Shown here: positions 1 to 8,673 of the stretch, piece after piece
Layout of the letters: the number at the start of each line of letters is the position of its first letter
How positions within the stretch are numbered: position 1 is the first letter of the stretch
Assembly (NCBI RefSeq): GCF_042661605.1
Contig: NZ_JBHSWJ010000002.1
Span: 3,410,001 to 3,474,000, forward strand
From: Branchiibius cervicis
Lineage (GTDB): Bacteria; Actinomycetota; Actinomycetes; Actinomycetales; Dermatophilaceae
Length of the DNA stretch: 64,000 bases
Direction of reading: 5' to 3'
Position numbers and translations under genes: made by a program
Notes under the pieces: generated by a model
Databases searched by the model: none
What the model saw: the letters and a program-made list of their open reading frames with translations, nothing else
Told to the model about the DNA's origin: nothing

Positions 1-368
1 CTCGCGGGACGGATCACCGGTTCCTTCTCGCACACGATCCGGAAGATCACGTCCACCTGACGACGGCGCGTGGCCACGGACACGGCGTACACCGCACCGC
101 TGGTGACCTGCAGCCCGGTCTCCTCCATGACTTCGCGCACCACGGCCTGCTGCGGGGTCTCGCCGCGGTCGACCAGGCCGCCCGGTAGGGACAGTCCGCG
201 TCGGTGCAGTTGCCGCAGGGCCAGGATCCGGTCGCCGTACTCGATGACGGCAATGGCACCCATCGTGAAGGACGGAGTCACCAGGTGCACGATCGGCGCC
301 GTGAGCACCGACGGCAGCAGGCGGTAGAGCCGCAGCCCCGCGGCCCGGGCCGATGACGGCTGGGTCAC
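1..368 (-). CDS. Nudix hydrolase, C-terminus cut off by window edge
   Basis: Only the N-terminal part is in the window. The GTG start at 368-366 overlaps the TGA of the upstream AI-2E gene (GTGA), so the two are probably translated together. Residues near 60-82 form a complete Nudix box (G-x5-E-x7-REVMEETGL), so Mg2+-dependent hydrolysis of a nucleoside-diphosphate-linked substrate is expected. The N-terminal 40 residues are basic and hydrophobic and precede the fold. The substrate cannot be read from this fragment; the family includes MutT-like, NADH and ADP-ribose hydrolases. There is no frame disruption in the visible part. Confidence 0.85.
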   Translation of the reverse strand, partial: MTQPSSARAAGLRLYRLLPSVLTAPIVHLVTPSFTMGAIAVIEYGDRILALRQLHRRGLSLPGGLVDRGETPQQAVVREVMEETGLQVTSGAVYAVSVATRRRQVDVIFRIVCEKEPVIRPA

Positions 369-1537
369 GCGGGACCCGGATCCGAGAGGCGATGCTCCTG
401 CCCGTGCGGCACGGGCGGCGGATGCTCGGCGACCTCGGCGGGAACATGCCCTTCGATCAGCGGGTCGATCTTGCCGGCGTTGAACTCACGCATGGCGCGG
501 ATGGCGTTGTGCACGACGGCGATGAACGGCACGGCGACGAACGCCCCGAAGATCCCGGCGAGCAGGGTGCCGCCGGTGACTCCGACCAGGATCGCGAACG
601 GGTGGATGTCGACGGCCTTGCCCAGGATCACCGGATTGAGCAGGTTGCCGAAGAGCTGGACGATCAGGACCAACATGATGGCCACCACGATGGCGGTCGT
701 GATGCCTTTGGTGACCAGTGCGATCATCACGACCACAGCGCCCGCCACGAGGACACCGATCATCGGCACCAGCGAACCGATGAAGAGCAGGACTGCCAGC
801 GGCACCACCAGCGGCAGCCCCGCGATCATCATGACCGGGACCATCGCGATCGCGTTGACCGCGGCCAGCAGCACCAGGCTGCGCATGTACGCCGTCAGCG
901 TCCGCCACGCCGCGGCTCCCCCGGCCCACACGTGGCCCTCGGTGTCATCCGGGAAGAACCGCACGAACCAGCCGAACATCTTGCCGTTGTCGAGCAGCAC
1001 GAACAGCACCGCGAAGAGCGTGAAGACCGCGCCGGAGACGATGCCGATGGCCGTGTTGGCGCTTTCCCAGGCACCGGAGGCAATCTGGTTCTTGTACTGC
1101 CCGATCGTCTGCCCCAGGTGGATGGTGTATTTGTCGGCTTCCTTGGACGACATGTGAATCGGCCCGTTGACCAACCAGTCACGAATGGTCGTCAACGACG
1201 CTGTCAGTTGTTGACCGATGTTGGTCTGGGATTTGGCGATCTGCGAGATCACGAACCACAGCGCCAGGCCGAGGAGCGCGATTCCCACGACGTACACCAG
1301 GACAGCGGCCACCGCATGCGGCAGGCCGCGCCGATCCAGCCAGGCGACCGCCGGCTGCAAGAGTGCGGTGATCATGACCGCGATCGCCACCGTGATGGTG
1401 ACCAGTGATATCGAGTTCAGCAGCCATACCATCGCAACCAGGAAGGCGATGATGGCCAGCAGGCACACCGACCACAACGCTGCGACCTTGATGCCGAAGG
1501 ACACATCGTCCGATGCCCTACGAGGCCGCTGATTCAT
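365..1537 (-). CDS. AI-2E family (PerM-like) transporter
   Basis: A 390-residue integral membrane protein. Two hydrophobic spans lie at about residues 12-55, a soluble stretch at about 85-140, and then a block of further spans. This is the usual layout of the AI-2E/UPF0118 exporter family, whose substrates are mostly unknown. The C-terminal tail is short, hydrophilic and rich in Pro and His. It sits in a co-directional run with the KstD-like gene upstream (gap about 24 bases) and the Nudix gene downstream (4-base overlap). Family assignment is good; the transported molecule is not predictable. Confidence 0.85.
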   Translation of the reverse strand: MNQRPRRASDDVSFGIKVAALWSVCLLAIIAFLVAMVWLLNSISLVTITVAIAVMITALLQPAVAWLDRRGLPHAVAAVLVYVVGIALLGLALWFVISQIAKSQTNIGQQLTASLTTIRDWLVNGPIHMSSKEADKYTIHLGQTIGQYKNQIASGAWESANTAIGIVSGAVFTLFAVLFVLLDNGKMFGWFVRFFPDDTEGHVWAGGAAAWRTLTAYMRSLVLLAAVNAIAMVPVMMIAGLPLVVPLAVLLFIGSLVPMIGVLVAGAVVVMIALVTKGITTAIVVAIMLVLIVQLFGNLLNPVILGKAVDIHPFAILVGVTGGTLLAGIFGAFVAVPFIAVVHNAIRAMREFNAGKIDPLIEGHVPAEVAEHPPPVPHGQEHRLSDPGPA

Positions 1538-1561
1538 ACCCCAGATCCTCCCACGGGCAGA

Positions 1562-3227
1562 TCATCCAACGGCGGCCCGACCGGCAGCCCGACCGGAGAA
1601 GATACAGCCACCCAGGAACGTGCCCTCCAGCGAGTTGTAACCGTGCACGCCGCCGCCACCGAATCCAGCGGCTTCACCCGCGGCGAACAGGCCGTCGAAG
1701 ACCGATCCGTCCGGGCGCAGCACCCGCGACTGCAGGTCGGTCTGCAGGCCGCCGAGCGACTTGCGGGTCAGGATGTGCAGCTTCACCCCGATCAACGGAC
1801 CGGCCTTGGGATCCAGCAAGGCGTGCGGCGAGGCGACCCGGGCGATCTTGTCGCCGCGGTAGTTGCGCGCGCCGCGGATGGCCGTGACCTGGGCGTCCTT
1901 GCTGTAGCCGTTGACCATCTCCCGGTCCCGCGCCTCGACCTGCCGGCGGATGTCGGCCGGATCCAGCAACGGCTCGTCGGTGAGCTTGTTCATCCCGGCG
2001 ACCAGCTCCTCCAACGAGTCCGCGACGACGAAGTCCGCCCCCTTGGTCTTGAACGCCTCGACCGGGCCGGGCGCTCCGCTCTTCACACGGGACAGCAGCA
2101 GCTTGAAGTCCTTGTTCGTGATGTCGGGGTTCTGCTCCGAACCGGAGAGGGCGAATTCCTTCTCGATGATCTTCTGGGTCAGGACGAACCACGAGTGGTC
2201 GTACGCCGCGATGTCCGGTGTCGTGCGCAGGTACCGCAGCGTCGACAGGGTGTCGAAACCGGGCAGACAGGGGAACGGCAACCGCCGGCCCAGCGCATCG
2301 AACCACATCGACGACGGGCCGGGCAGGATCCGGATCGCGTGCTGCGGCCAGATCGGGTCCCAGTTCTGGATGCCCTCCGTGTAGTGCCACATCCGGTCCC
2401 GGTTGACCGTGCGAGCGCCCGCGTCCTCGGCGATCTGCAACATCCGACCGTCGACGTACGCCGGGACTCCCGTGATCATCGACGCCGGCGGTGTGCCGAG
2501 CCGCTGCGGCCACCAGTGCCGCACCAACTCGTGGTTGCCGCCGATACCTCCCGTGGTGAGCACGATCGCGCCCCCGCGGACCTCGAAGTCACCGACGACG
2601 TCCCGGTTGCTGGGCCCAGCCCGGGGTGATCGTCGGGTGCGAGTACGGCGCCCCGCACCCCGACGACGCGCCCCGCCTCCTGGATCAGCTCATCTGCCCG
2701 GTGCCGGTGCAGGAAGGTCAACCGGCCCTCGTCGGCCGCCTGTAGCGTGCGCTCGACGAACGGCTTGACCACGCCCGTGCCGGTACCCCAGGCGATGTGG
2801 AAACGGGGCACGGAGTTGCCGTGGCCGTCTGCGCGACCGTCGCCGCGTTCGGCCCAGCCGACCACGGGGACGAAGGAGATGTCGCGCTCCTTCAGCCAGG
2901 CGCGCTTCTCGCCGGCGGCGAACTCGACGTACGCCCGGGCCCACTTCGCCGCCCAGGAGTCCTGATCATCCAGCCGGTCGAAGGCGGCGCTGCCCTGCCA
3001 GTCCTGCCAGGCCAGATCGAACGAGTCCTTGACGCCCATCCGACGCTGCTCAGGGGTGTCGACGAGGAACAACCCCCGAAACTCCAGAACGCCTGCCCGC
3101 CCAGGTTGTTGGCGTTCTCCTGGTCGAGTACGGCGACCCGGCGGCCCGCGTCGACGGCCTCTGCAGCGGCCACCAGCCCGGCCAACCCGGCACCGACGAC
3201 AACGACGTCGAACTCTTGTGTGGTCAT
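1562..3227 (-). CDS. FAD-binding dehydrogenase, KstD-like, with two frameshifts
   Basis: A flavoprotein of about 555 residues in the 3-ketosteroid-delta-1-dehydrogenase/fumarate reductase superfamily. It resembles the actinobacterial FAD-binding dehydrogenases of the Rv0785 type more than true KstD. The ATG at 3227 follows GGAG; the Rossmann motif VVVVGAGLAG lies at residues 8-17. The C-terminal FAD-closing region (GLFAAGEAAGFGGGG then GTFLGGC) is intact. The reading frame breaks twice: at the C-run 3073-3077 (after QAFWSFGG) and at the G-run 2623-2626 (before SNRDVVGDFEV). One added base at each restores the family sequence. I favour sequencing error; a decaying gene is the alternative. The substrate is unknown. 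Confidence 0.8.
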
Positions 3228-3289
3228 CGCGGACTCCTTCGGCGCGCAACGTGTGATGTGATCAACCTAATCCGCGACGGGAGCCGACG

Positions 3290-3979
3290 ATGACCGACCT
3301 GACCGCCTCGGTGGCCTCGCTCTTCGCCGGACCGGTCGAGCGGTTCGTTCCGGAGCGGGACGCGTTGGCCAAGAGGTTGCGCGACGCGGGCCGGAGCGAT
3401 GCGGCCGGCGAGGTCAAGGCCCTCCGCCGGCCGACGGTTGCCGCCGCCGCACTCAACCAGCTGGCCGACGACCCGGCGGTCGCGCAGTTGTGCGAGCTCG
3501 GCGAGCGCCTGCGCGACGCCCAGCGACGGGTGGATGCAGCGGCGATGCGGGACCTGTCCGGTGAGCGCACCGCCGCGATCAACCGGCTGCTCGAGGCGTT
3601 GGGGCAGCCGTCCGGCAACCTGCGCGAGCAGGTCGTCGCCACCGCGACCGCAGCGTTGGCGGATCCGGCCGCAGCCGAGGCCTTGCGCAGCGGCCGCCTG
3701 ACGAAAGCACTGAGTTATAGCGGCTTCGGCGAAGTCGACCTGAGTGATGCCGTGGCCCGGTGGAGCGCAACGGTGACGGCGGACGTGACCCCGGCCACGC
3801 AGTCCGAGCCCGACCGACCCGCCGCCGCCCGGCTGCGGCGGCTGCGGCGGGCGGTTTCCGCCGCGGAGGACGACCTGCAGACCGCGGTCGACCAGCTGTC
3901 AGTGGCGCGGCAACGTCATGCCGCGGCCCAGGAGGCCCTGGATCAGGCCCGCGAGCGGCTCGACGCGGCCGAGGAATGA
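3290..3979 (+). CDS. Hypothetical coiled-coil protein
   Basis: A 229-residue acidic, Ala/Arg-rich soluble protein with no signal peptide or membrane span. It begins MTDLTASVASLFAGP after GGGAG and reads through without interruption. The last 60 residues are strongly heptad-like (LRRAVSAAEDDLQTAVDQ), so a coiled coil is likely. It is divergent from the KstD-like gene and ends one base before the convergent lipoprotein gene. I recognise the type as a conserved actinobacterial hypothetical but cannot give a function. Confidence 0.75.
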   Translation: MTDLTASVASLFAGPVERFVPERDALAKRLRDAGRSDAAGEVKALRRPTVAAAALNQLADDPAVAQLCELGERLRDAQRRVDAAAMRDLSGERTAAINRLLEALGQPSGNLREQVVATATAALADPAAAEALRSGRLTKALSYSGFGEVDLSDAVARWSATVTADVTPATQSEPDRPAAARLRRLRRAVSAAEDDLQTAVDQLSVARQRHAAAQEALDQARERLDAAEE

Positions 3980-3980
3980 C

Positions 3981-4567
3981 TCAGGACTTCAGTCGCGTCT
4001 GACAGTAGGTGCGCAGTGCCGTCACCTTGGTGTTGAAGTCACCGGTCGTGACCGTCTGGTTGTTTTTGCGGGCGTTGGCCATGGAGTTCAGTTCGCTGGC
4101 CAGGTCCTGGATCTTGAGGCTGAACTGACGGTCGGCTGCTCCCTGGCGCAAACCCATCAGTTGGGTCGCCGTGGTCGAGAAGTTCTTCGCCGCCGCATCC
4201 AGCTTGCTGTCGTTGCCGCCGGACACCGCGGCGTTCCACTGGGACACCGCCGAGTTGAGCTTGGAGTTGGCGGTCACGCAGGCGCTGATGAACGCAGTCG
4301 ACGGCGGCGGGGTGGTCGAGGTCGTGGCCGTGGGTTTCGGCGTCGCCGAACTCGACGGGGTTGTCGTCGTCTTCGACGTGGTCGGCGCGGGCGTGCTGGT
4401 GGTGGTCGTGCTCGGCGTCGACGTGGTGGTCGACGTCGCTGACGAGGGGTGGACGCCGACGTCGTGGCGTCGTTGAAGCCGCCGGAGCACGCTGTCAGAG
4501 CCAGCGCCGGAAGGGCAGCCACGGCGACCAGAGCCGGGAAACGAACGGTCCGTGCGGAACTACTCAT
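3981..4567 (-). CDS. Secreted lipoprotein with Thr/Pro-rich linker (frameshifted)
   Basis: The N-terminus is a classic lipoprotein signal: positive residues, a hydrophobic core and lipobox LTAC with the acylated Cys at residue 27. A linker of about 45 residues, almost entirely Ser, Thr and Pro, follows. The C-terminal domain of about 110 residues has one Cys pair (ACVTANSK and RTYCQTRL) and looks helical. Signal and linker are in different frames: one base is missing in the G-run 4446-4449, and adding it joins TTSASTP to SSATSTTTS. The start at 4567 is chosen for the GGTGG upstream. A cell-surface role is inferred; the domain is not recognised. Confidence 0.75.
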
Positions 4568-4610
4568 GAGTACCACCATGCAATCGCGACCTGTGCGCGA
4601 CCAAATCGGC

Positions 4611-5522
4611 TCAGCGCGCGACGGCCGGACTCGCGGCCCACGCCAGGATGTTGTCGGCGACCCACTCCGGCTGGTCGAGCATCGGCGTGTGACCGATCCC
4701 GGCACCCTCGACGTACGTCCACTCCGGGTGCCGGCGGGCCAGAGCGCGAGCAGTGCCGACGTTGATCAGCCGGTCCTTGTCGCCGTGCAGCAACAGCACC
4801 GGCGCGGCGATCGATCGCCCGTGTTTGGTGTAGTCGCGGCGGCGCACCCCGTGCAGCAGCGTCGTGTGGGCCGCGGCGAGGAAGGACTCGGCGGTCCCGG
4901 TCTGGGTCAGGCGTGCCCGGGCCAGGTCCACATGGGCGGCCCGCACCTGCGGGTCGATCCGGTCGACGTCGGTCGTCACCAGTTTCAAGGCCTCGTGAAC
5001 GTTGCCCTCCAGGTGTTCCTCCCCGGATCGCATGCGCAGGAAGGCTTTGTTCAGTCCGGGCACCGTATAGATCGTGAACGCCACGGACACCAGCGGATGC
5101 GGGCGGTGGCGCGGGCTGAGCGGGATCAGCGGGTCCACCAGCACGGCGCCGCGGATCGGCACCCGTGCCCGGCCCGCAACGCGCAGGCAGATCAGACCGC
5201 CCATCGAGTTGCCGGCAATCACCGCCGGCCGGCCGACCACCTTGCGCAGGAACTCCTCGACCAGTTCGACGTTGCGGCCCACCCGAGCCTGCCGGTAGTG
5301 CTCAGGGACCGTCTGACCGAAACCGGCCAGGTCGAGGGCGTAGACGTAGCCATCCGCCTCGGCGAGGTACGGCGCGACCAGACCCCAGTTCTCCAGCGAA
5401 CCGCCCAGGCCGTGCACCAGCACGTACGTCGTGCCGGCATCCGGGTCGCCCCAGGTGCGGTAGCGCACGTGCAGACCCAACAGATCGGCGTACTGGTCGG
5501 CTGTATCGAACGTGACCGTCAC
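4611..5522 (-). CDS. Alpha/beta hydrolase
   Basis: About 303 residues. It has oxyanion motif HGLGGS, nucleophile elbow GNSMGG (Ser), acid in LLHGDKDRL and a late His in GIGHTP, giving a complete catalytic triad. The GTG start at 5522-5520 overlaps the TGA of the upstream phosphatase gene (GTGA), so the longer upstream open frame is not used. The substrate may be an ester, a lactone or a C-C bond. Neighbours give no clear pathway. Confidence 0.88.
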   Translation of the reverse strand: MTVTFDTADQYADLLGLHVRYRTWGDPDAGTTYVLVHGLGGSLENWGLVAPYLAEADGYVYALDLAGFGQTVPEHYRQARVGRNVELVEEFLRKVVGRPAVIAGNSMGGLICLRVAGRARVPIRGAVLVDPLIPLSPRHRPHPLVSVAFTIYTVPGLNKAFLRMRSGEEHLEGNVHEALKLVTTDVDRIDPQVRAAHVDLARARLTQTGTAESFLAAAHTTLLHGVRRRDYTKHGRSIAAPVLLLHGDKDRLINVGTARALARRHPEWTYVEGAGIGHTPMLDQPEWVADNILAWAASPAVAR

Positions 5523-6163
5523 GGGATGCACGCTACGCCGCGAGCGGTGTCCATCGTCTCCGGGGGCAGCTCGCCGTGCCAGCTCTCCAGCGAGAACCCG
5601 TCGGCAAGGTTGCCATCGAGCACGACGTACCCGGTGTTCCGCAGCGGGTGATCGATGACGAAATCGCGGTCGGCATCGACCGCCCTGGTGGCCGTCCAGA
5701 GGCGGATCATCGCGCCGTGGGAGACGATCGCGGCCTGCTCGGGGGCCTGCTCCTGGATGACCGCGATGTCGGCATCGAATCGGGCGACGGCATCCGCTCC
5801 GCTCTCGCCGCCGGGCACCGCAGGCCGAAGATCTCCCCTGATCCACCTCTCCAAGAGCCGGATGTAGGCCAGCCAGTCCCCCCGGTCGGCGGACATCTCC
5901 AGCTCCCCGGCCTGGATCTCGTGCAGGCCGGGCATCACCTGCGGCGCCTGTCCGACACCGGTGGCCAGCGCTCCGGCGGTGTCCTGGGCGCGTTGCGCCC
6001 GAGAGCACCAGATGCCGTCGAAACGCTCCTGCCGCAGGCGATTCGGAAGACTGGCCGCCTGCTCGCGGCCGAGTCCGGTGAGGGGCGCGCCGGGCAGGGC
6101 GGTGTCGAGTTCGCGAGCCACGTTGGCCGTCGTCTGACCGTGCCGGATGAGGAACAACCGCAT
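5519..6163 (-). CDS. Histidine phosphatase family protein
   Basis: A 214-residue protein of the phosphoglycerate-mutase-like histidine phosphatase superfamily. The phosphorylated His lies in LIRHGQT (residues 5-11), the second His in IVSHGAMIR, with Arg and Glu residues between them (CSRAQRAQDT; HEIQAGELE). The start ATG at 6163 puts RHG at its usual place; open frame upstream of it has no family character. It is translationally coupled to the downstream hydrolase. The substrate (sugar phosphate, alpha-ribazole phosphate or other) is not evident. Confidence 0.88.
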   Translation of the reverse strand: MRLFLIRHGQTTANVARELDTALPGAPLTGLGREQAASLPNRLRQERFDGIWCSRAQRAQDTAGALATGVGQAPQVMPGLHEIQAGELEMSADRGDWLAYIRLLERWIRGDLRPAVPGGESGADAVARFDADIAVIQEQAPEQAAIVSHGAMIRLWTATRAVDADRDFVIDHPLRNTGYVVLDGNLADGFSLESWHGELPPETMDTARGVACIP

Positions 6164-6232
6164 GCGATCAGTCTTCCAGTCAGCACAACGACCGCACAGA
6201 CGGGTGACAGTGACCCTGGCCAGGCTGATCCC

Positions 6233-6514
6233 ATGACCAGTTATCCGGCCCTCGGCCACACCCCTTCCGCGAAGACCCCCGCCCTCGCCACCGGGCGACG
6301 ACGCGGCGGACGCACCGCCCGTGCGGTTTGCGCCACCGCAGCGGTCGCCCTCATCGGCACCGCGGCCCTGCCCGCGGCCGAGGCCGCAGCCGCCGGCGTC
6401 CGTCCGCCGACGCTGCACTACGTCGCGGGTACGTCACCGACCGCGATTCCCACGGTCGGCGACGCCGCGATCAGCTTGGCTGCCGACTCACAGGGCCGGC
6501 TGCGGCGGATCTGA
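6233..6514 (+). CDS. Short secreted protein, possibly a truncated remnant
   Basis: A 93-codon frame beginning MTSYPALGHTPSAK. Residues about 25-55 look like a Sec signal (twin Arg, then ARAVCATAAVALIGTAALP, then Ala-rich cleavage region). Only about 40 residues follow before a TGA that lies inside a perfect hairpin. Actinobacterial wall hydrolases often begin like this, so it may be the N-terminal stub of a longer gene; no catalytic domain is present. It is convergent with the acyl-CoA synthetase. Confidence 0.5.
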   Translation: MTSYPALGHTPSAKTPALATGRRRGGRTARAVCATAAVALIGTAALPAAEAAAAGVRPPTLHYVAGTSPTAIPTVGDAAISLAADSQGRLRRI

Positions 6515-6527
6515 AGCTCAGATCCGC
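6505..6527. terminator. Perfect hairpin holding both convergent stop codons
   Basis: GCGGATCTGA, a 3-base loop AGC, then TCAGATCCGC: a 10-base-pair perfect stem. The stop codons of the + gene (6512-6514) and the - gene (6518-6520) are inside the stem. It has no U-tract, so it would be a factor-independent-like or bidirectional 3'-end hairpin of the type common in high-GC actinobacteria. Its function is inferred from position and structure. Confidence 0.6.
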
Positions 6528-8302
6528 GGGTATTTCGCGGCCGCGACGTCCGCGGCGTACTGCGGGTAGTACGGCTCGTACTTACCGTCGGTCAGCACAT
6601 AGACCACTTCGTTCTCCATGTCGCTGTAGCCGGCCTCACGCAGCTCGACCTTGCGGCTCTTGAAGGTGGAGGTGTGCTCCAGGGAGTCCACGACGCGCAG
6701 GAAGAGCGGCACGGCGTACGGCGGCAGCCCGGTCGTGAGCGCCTTGCCCACCTGTTCCCCGTCGAAGTCGGCGCCCTCCTGCAACACGATCGCGCCCATC
6801 CCGGCCTTGCCGTCGGTGTCGGGCACGGCCACGCCGTACACGGTGCATTCCTCGATCCCGGGGGCTCTGCCGAGCACCGCCTCGACCTCGGTGGTCGCGA
6901 CGTTCTCACCCTTCCAGCGGAAGGTGTCGCCCAACCGGTCGACGAAGGAGACGTGCAGGTGGCCCTGCTTGTGCACGAGGTCGCCGGAGTTGAACCAGGT
7001 GTCGCCGTCCTTGAACGCGTTGCGGTAGAGCTTCTTCTCGGTCGCGGCCGGGTCGGTGTAGCCGTCGAACGGCGCGCGCGAGCTGACCTTGGCCAGCAGC
7101 AGACCGGTGCCGCCGTGCTTGACCTTGATCAGGCGGCCCTTCTCGTTGCGCTTGGCCTCACCGGTCTCCGGGTCGTACTCGACGACCGTGAACGGCAACG
7201 GGCAGGTGCCGGCGGTCTGGTCGATGTTGAACGCGTTGATGAAGGCGATGTTGCACTCAGAGGCGCCGTAGAACTCCGCGATCCGCTTGATCTTGAAGCG
7301 GTCCTGGAATTCGTGCCAGATGTCCGGGCGCAGACCGTTGCCGACGATGACCCGCACCTTGTGCTGGGTGTCGACCGGCTTGGGCGGCTGCGCAAGCAGG
7401 TAGCGGCACAATTCACCGATGTAGACGAAGGCCGTGGCGTCGTACTTGATGCATTCGTCCCAGAACTTGCTGGCGGAGAACTTCTTGGCCACCGCGAAGG
7501 CCGAGCCGTTGACCAGCGCCGAGCTCAGCGCAACCGTCACGGCGTTGTTGTGATAGAGCGGCAGCGGGCAGTAGATGGTGTCGCTGCTCTTCAGCCGGAC
7601 ACCCAGGGCGCCCAGGCCGGAGTAGGACTTCAGCCAGCGGAAGTGGCTCATGACCGACGCCTTCGGCATGCCGGTCGTGCCGGAGGTGAAGATGTAGTAC
7701 GCCTGCTCCTTGGCCACGGTCGCCGCACAGTCCGGCGGGTTGGTCACGCCCTTCTCGCGAGCCAGTTTGGCCAGGTCGGGCATGGTCAGCACGTTCTGCG
7801 CGGCGCCCACGTCGCCGGCAGTCGCCAGGTCCTCCTCCATGCCGTCCTCCAGCAACAGCACCTTGGAGTTCAACAGACCCAGGCTGTGCGCGAGCACGTC
7901 ACCGCGCTGGTTGTAGTTGAGTAGGCCGGCGATAGCGCCCAGCTTCACGGCGGCCAGCAGCATCAGGATGTATTCGACCTGGCTGTGCGCCATGATCCCG
8001 ACGACATCGCCCCTGCGAACGCCGTAGTCCTCCTTGAGCACGTGCGCGTACTGGTTGACCCGCTTGTTGGCGGCGTCATAGGTGAAGGTGACGTGATCCT
8101 CGCCCTTGAGGAAGATCCGGTCGCCGTGCTTGGCCGCGGTCTTCTCGAACATCCGCCCGACGGACATCTTGTCGGTGGGCTTGCGCAGCAACAGTCCCGG
8201 CCCCTCGCGCGTCAGCGTGCCCAGGTCGGGAGCCATCCCGATCAGACCCTTGGCAACGTCGCTCACGTGGATCTTCTGGCGGACGTCGGTGGCTGCAGCC
8301 AT
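6518..8302 (-). CDS. Long-chain acyl-CoA synthetase, FadD6-like
   Basis: 594 residues of the ANL superfamily. The AMP-binding loop TSGTTGMPK lies at residues 206-214, with FYGASE near the middle and the hinge region GDTFRWKGENV near residue 465. The sequence resembles the FATP/FadD6 branch (PLYHNNAVTVALSS; GTCPLPFTVVEYD). It activates fatty acids to acyl-CoA via acyl-adenylate, probably at the membrane face. It ends AAAKYPRI, as family members do. A palindromic site at 8341-8370 may control it. An alternative substrate such as a very-long-chain or bile acid is possible. Confidence 0.9.
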   Translation of the reverse strand: MAAATDVRQKIHVSDVAKGLIGMAPDLGTLTREGPGLLLRKPTDKMSVGRMFEKTAAKHGDRIFLKGEDHVTFTYDAANKRVNQYAHVLKEDYGVRRGDVVGIMAHSQVEYILMLLAAVKLGAIAGLLNYNQRGDVLAHSLGLLNSKVLLLEDGMEEDLATAGDVGAAQNVLTMPDLAKLAREKGVTNPPDCAATVAKEQAYYIFTSGTTGMPKASVMSHFRWLKSYSGLGALGVRLKSSDTIYCPLPLYHNNAVTVALSSALVNGSAFAVAKKFSASKFWDECIKYDATAFVYIGELCRYLLAQPPKPVDTQHKVRVIVGNGLRPDIWHEFQDRFKIKRIAEFYGASECNIAFINAFNIDQTAGTCPLPFTVVEYDPETGEAKRNEKGRLIKVKHGGTGLLLAKVSSRAPFDGYTDPAATEKKLYRNAFKDGDTWFNSGDLVHKQGHLHVSFVDRLGDTFRWKGENVATTEVEAVLGRAPGIEECTVYGVAVPDTDGKAGMGAIVLQEGADFDGEQVGKALTTGLPPYAVPLFLRVVDSLEHTSTFKSRKVELREAGYSDMENEVVYVLTDGKYEPYYPQYAADVAAAKYPRI

Positions 8303-8340
8303 TGCGGCTTCCTCTCGTGGCCGGGAAAAACTGCGCCAAG

Positions 8341-8370
8341 GTTACCTCGGTCACACTACCGATGGGTAAC
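8341..8370. promoter_or_regulatory. Candidate operator upstream of the acyl-CoA synthetase
   Basis: An imperfect inverted repeat: GTTACC-TCGGT on the left and ACCGA-TGGGTAAC on the right, around CACACT. It lies 39 bases upstream of the synthetase ATG. TTACC/GGTAA arms are typical of TetR-family fatty-acid regulators, but no such regulator gene is in this window. The site is seen in the sequence; the function is inferred. Confidence 0.45.
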
Positions 8371-8642
8371 TAGTCCACAGAGCCGGATCCCGGGCCGCGC
8401 AGATAGCCCCGCAGGAACCGGCCGAACAGGATCCGCGAACCCGCGAGCAGCACGATCCCGATCCCCATGCACCACCACGCGAACGCCGCTGTGGGCGCGG
8501 AGGCCTTGCCCAGCAGCACGAGCAGACCGAGCAGCAGCCCCATGGCAAGCAGCAGCCCGCCGAAGACGGCCGTGCACATCAGCATCAACTTGGGAAAGAC
8601 CGCATCGACCGAGAACAACGTCCGGGGTGGTTTACCTGCCAC
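8370..8642 (-). CDS. Small membrane protein, two predicted spans
   Basis: 90 residues starting GTG (MAGKPPRTLFS). Two hydrophobic helices lie at about residues 18-45 and 50-72, followed by a basic C-terminus (FGRFLRGYLRG). It is located between the acyl-CoA synthetase (same strand, downstream) and the divergent LigD-type polymerase gene. I do not recognise the family. Codon usage matches the neighbours, and the frame is open between plausible signals, so I regard it as a real gene. Confidence 0.6.
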   Translation of the reverse strand: MAGKPPRTLFSVDAVFPKLMLMCTAVFGGLLLAMGLLLGLLVLLGKASAPTAAFAWWCMGIGIVLLAGSRILFGRFLRGYLRGPGSGSVD

Positions 8643-8673
8643 CCGGCCATCGTCCCAGGTCTACCTTCGGAGC

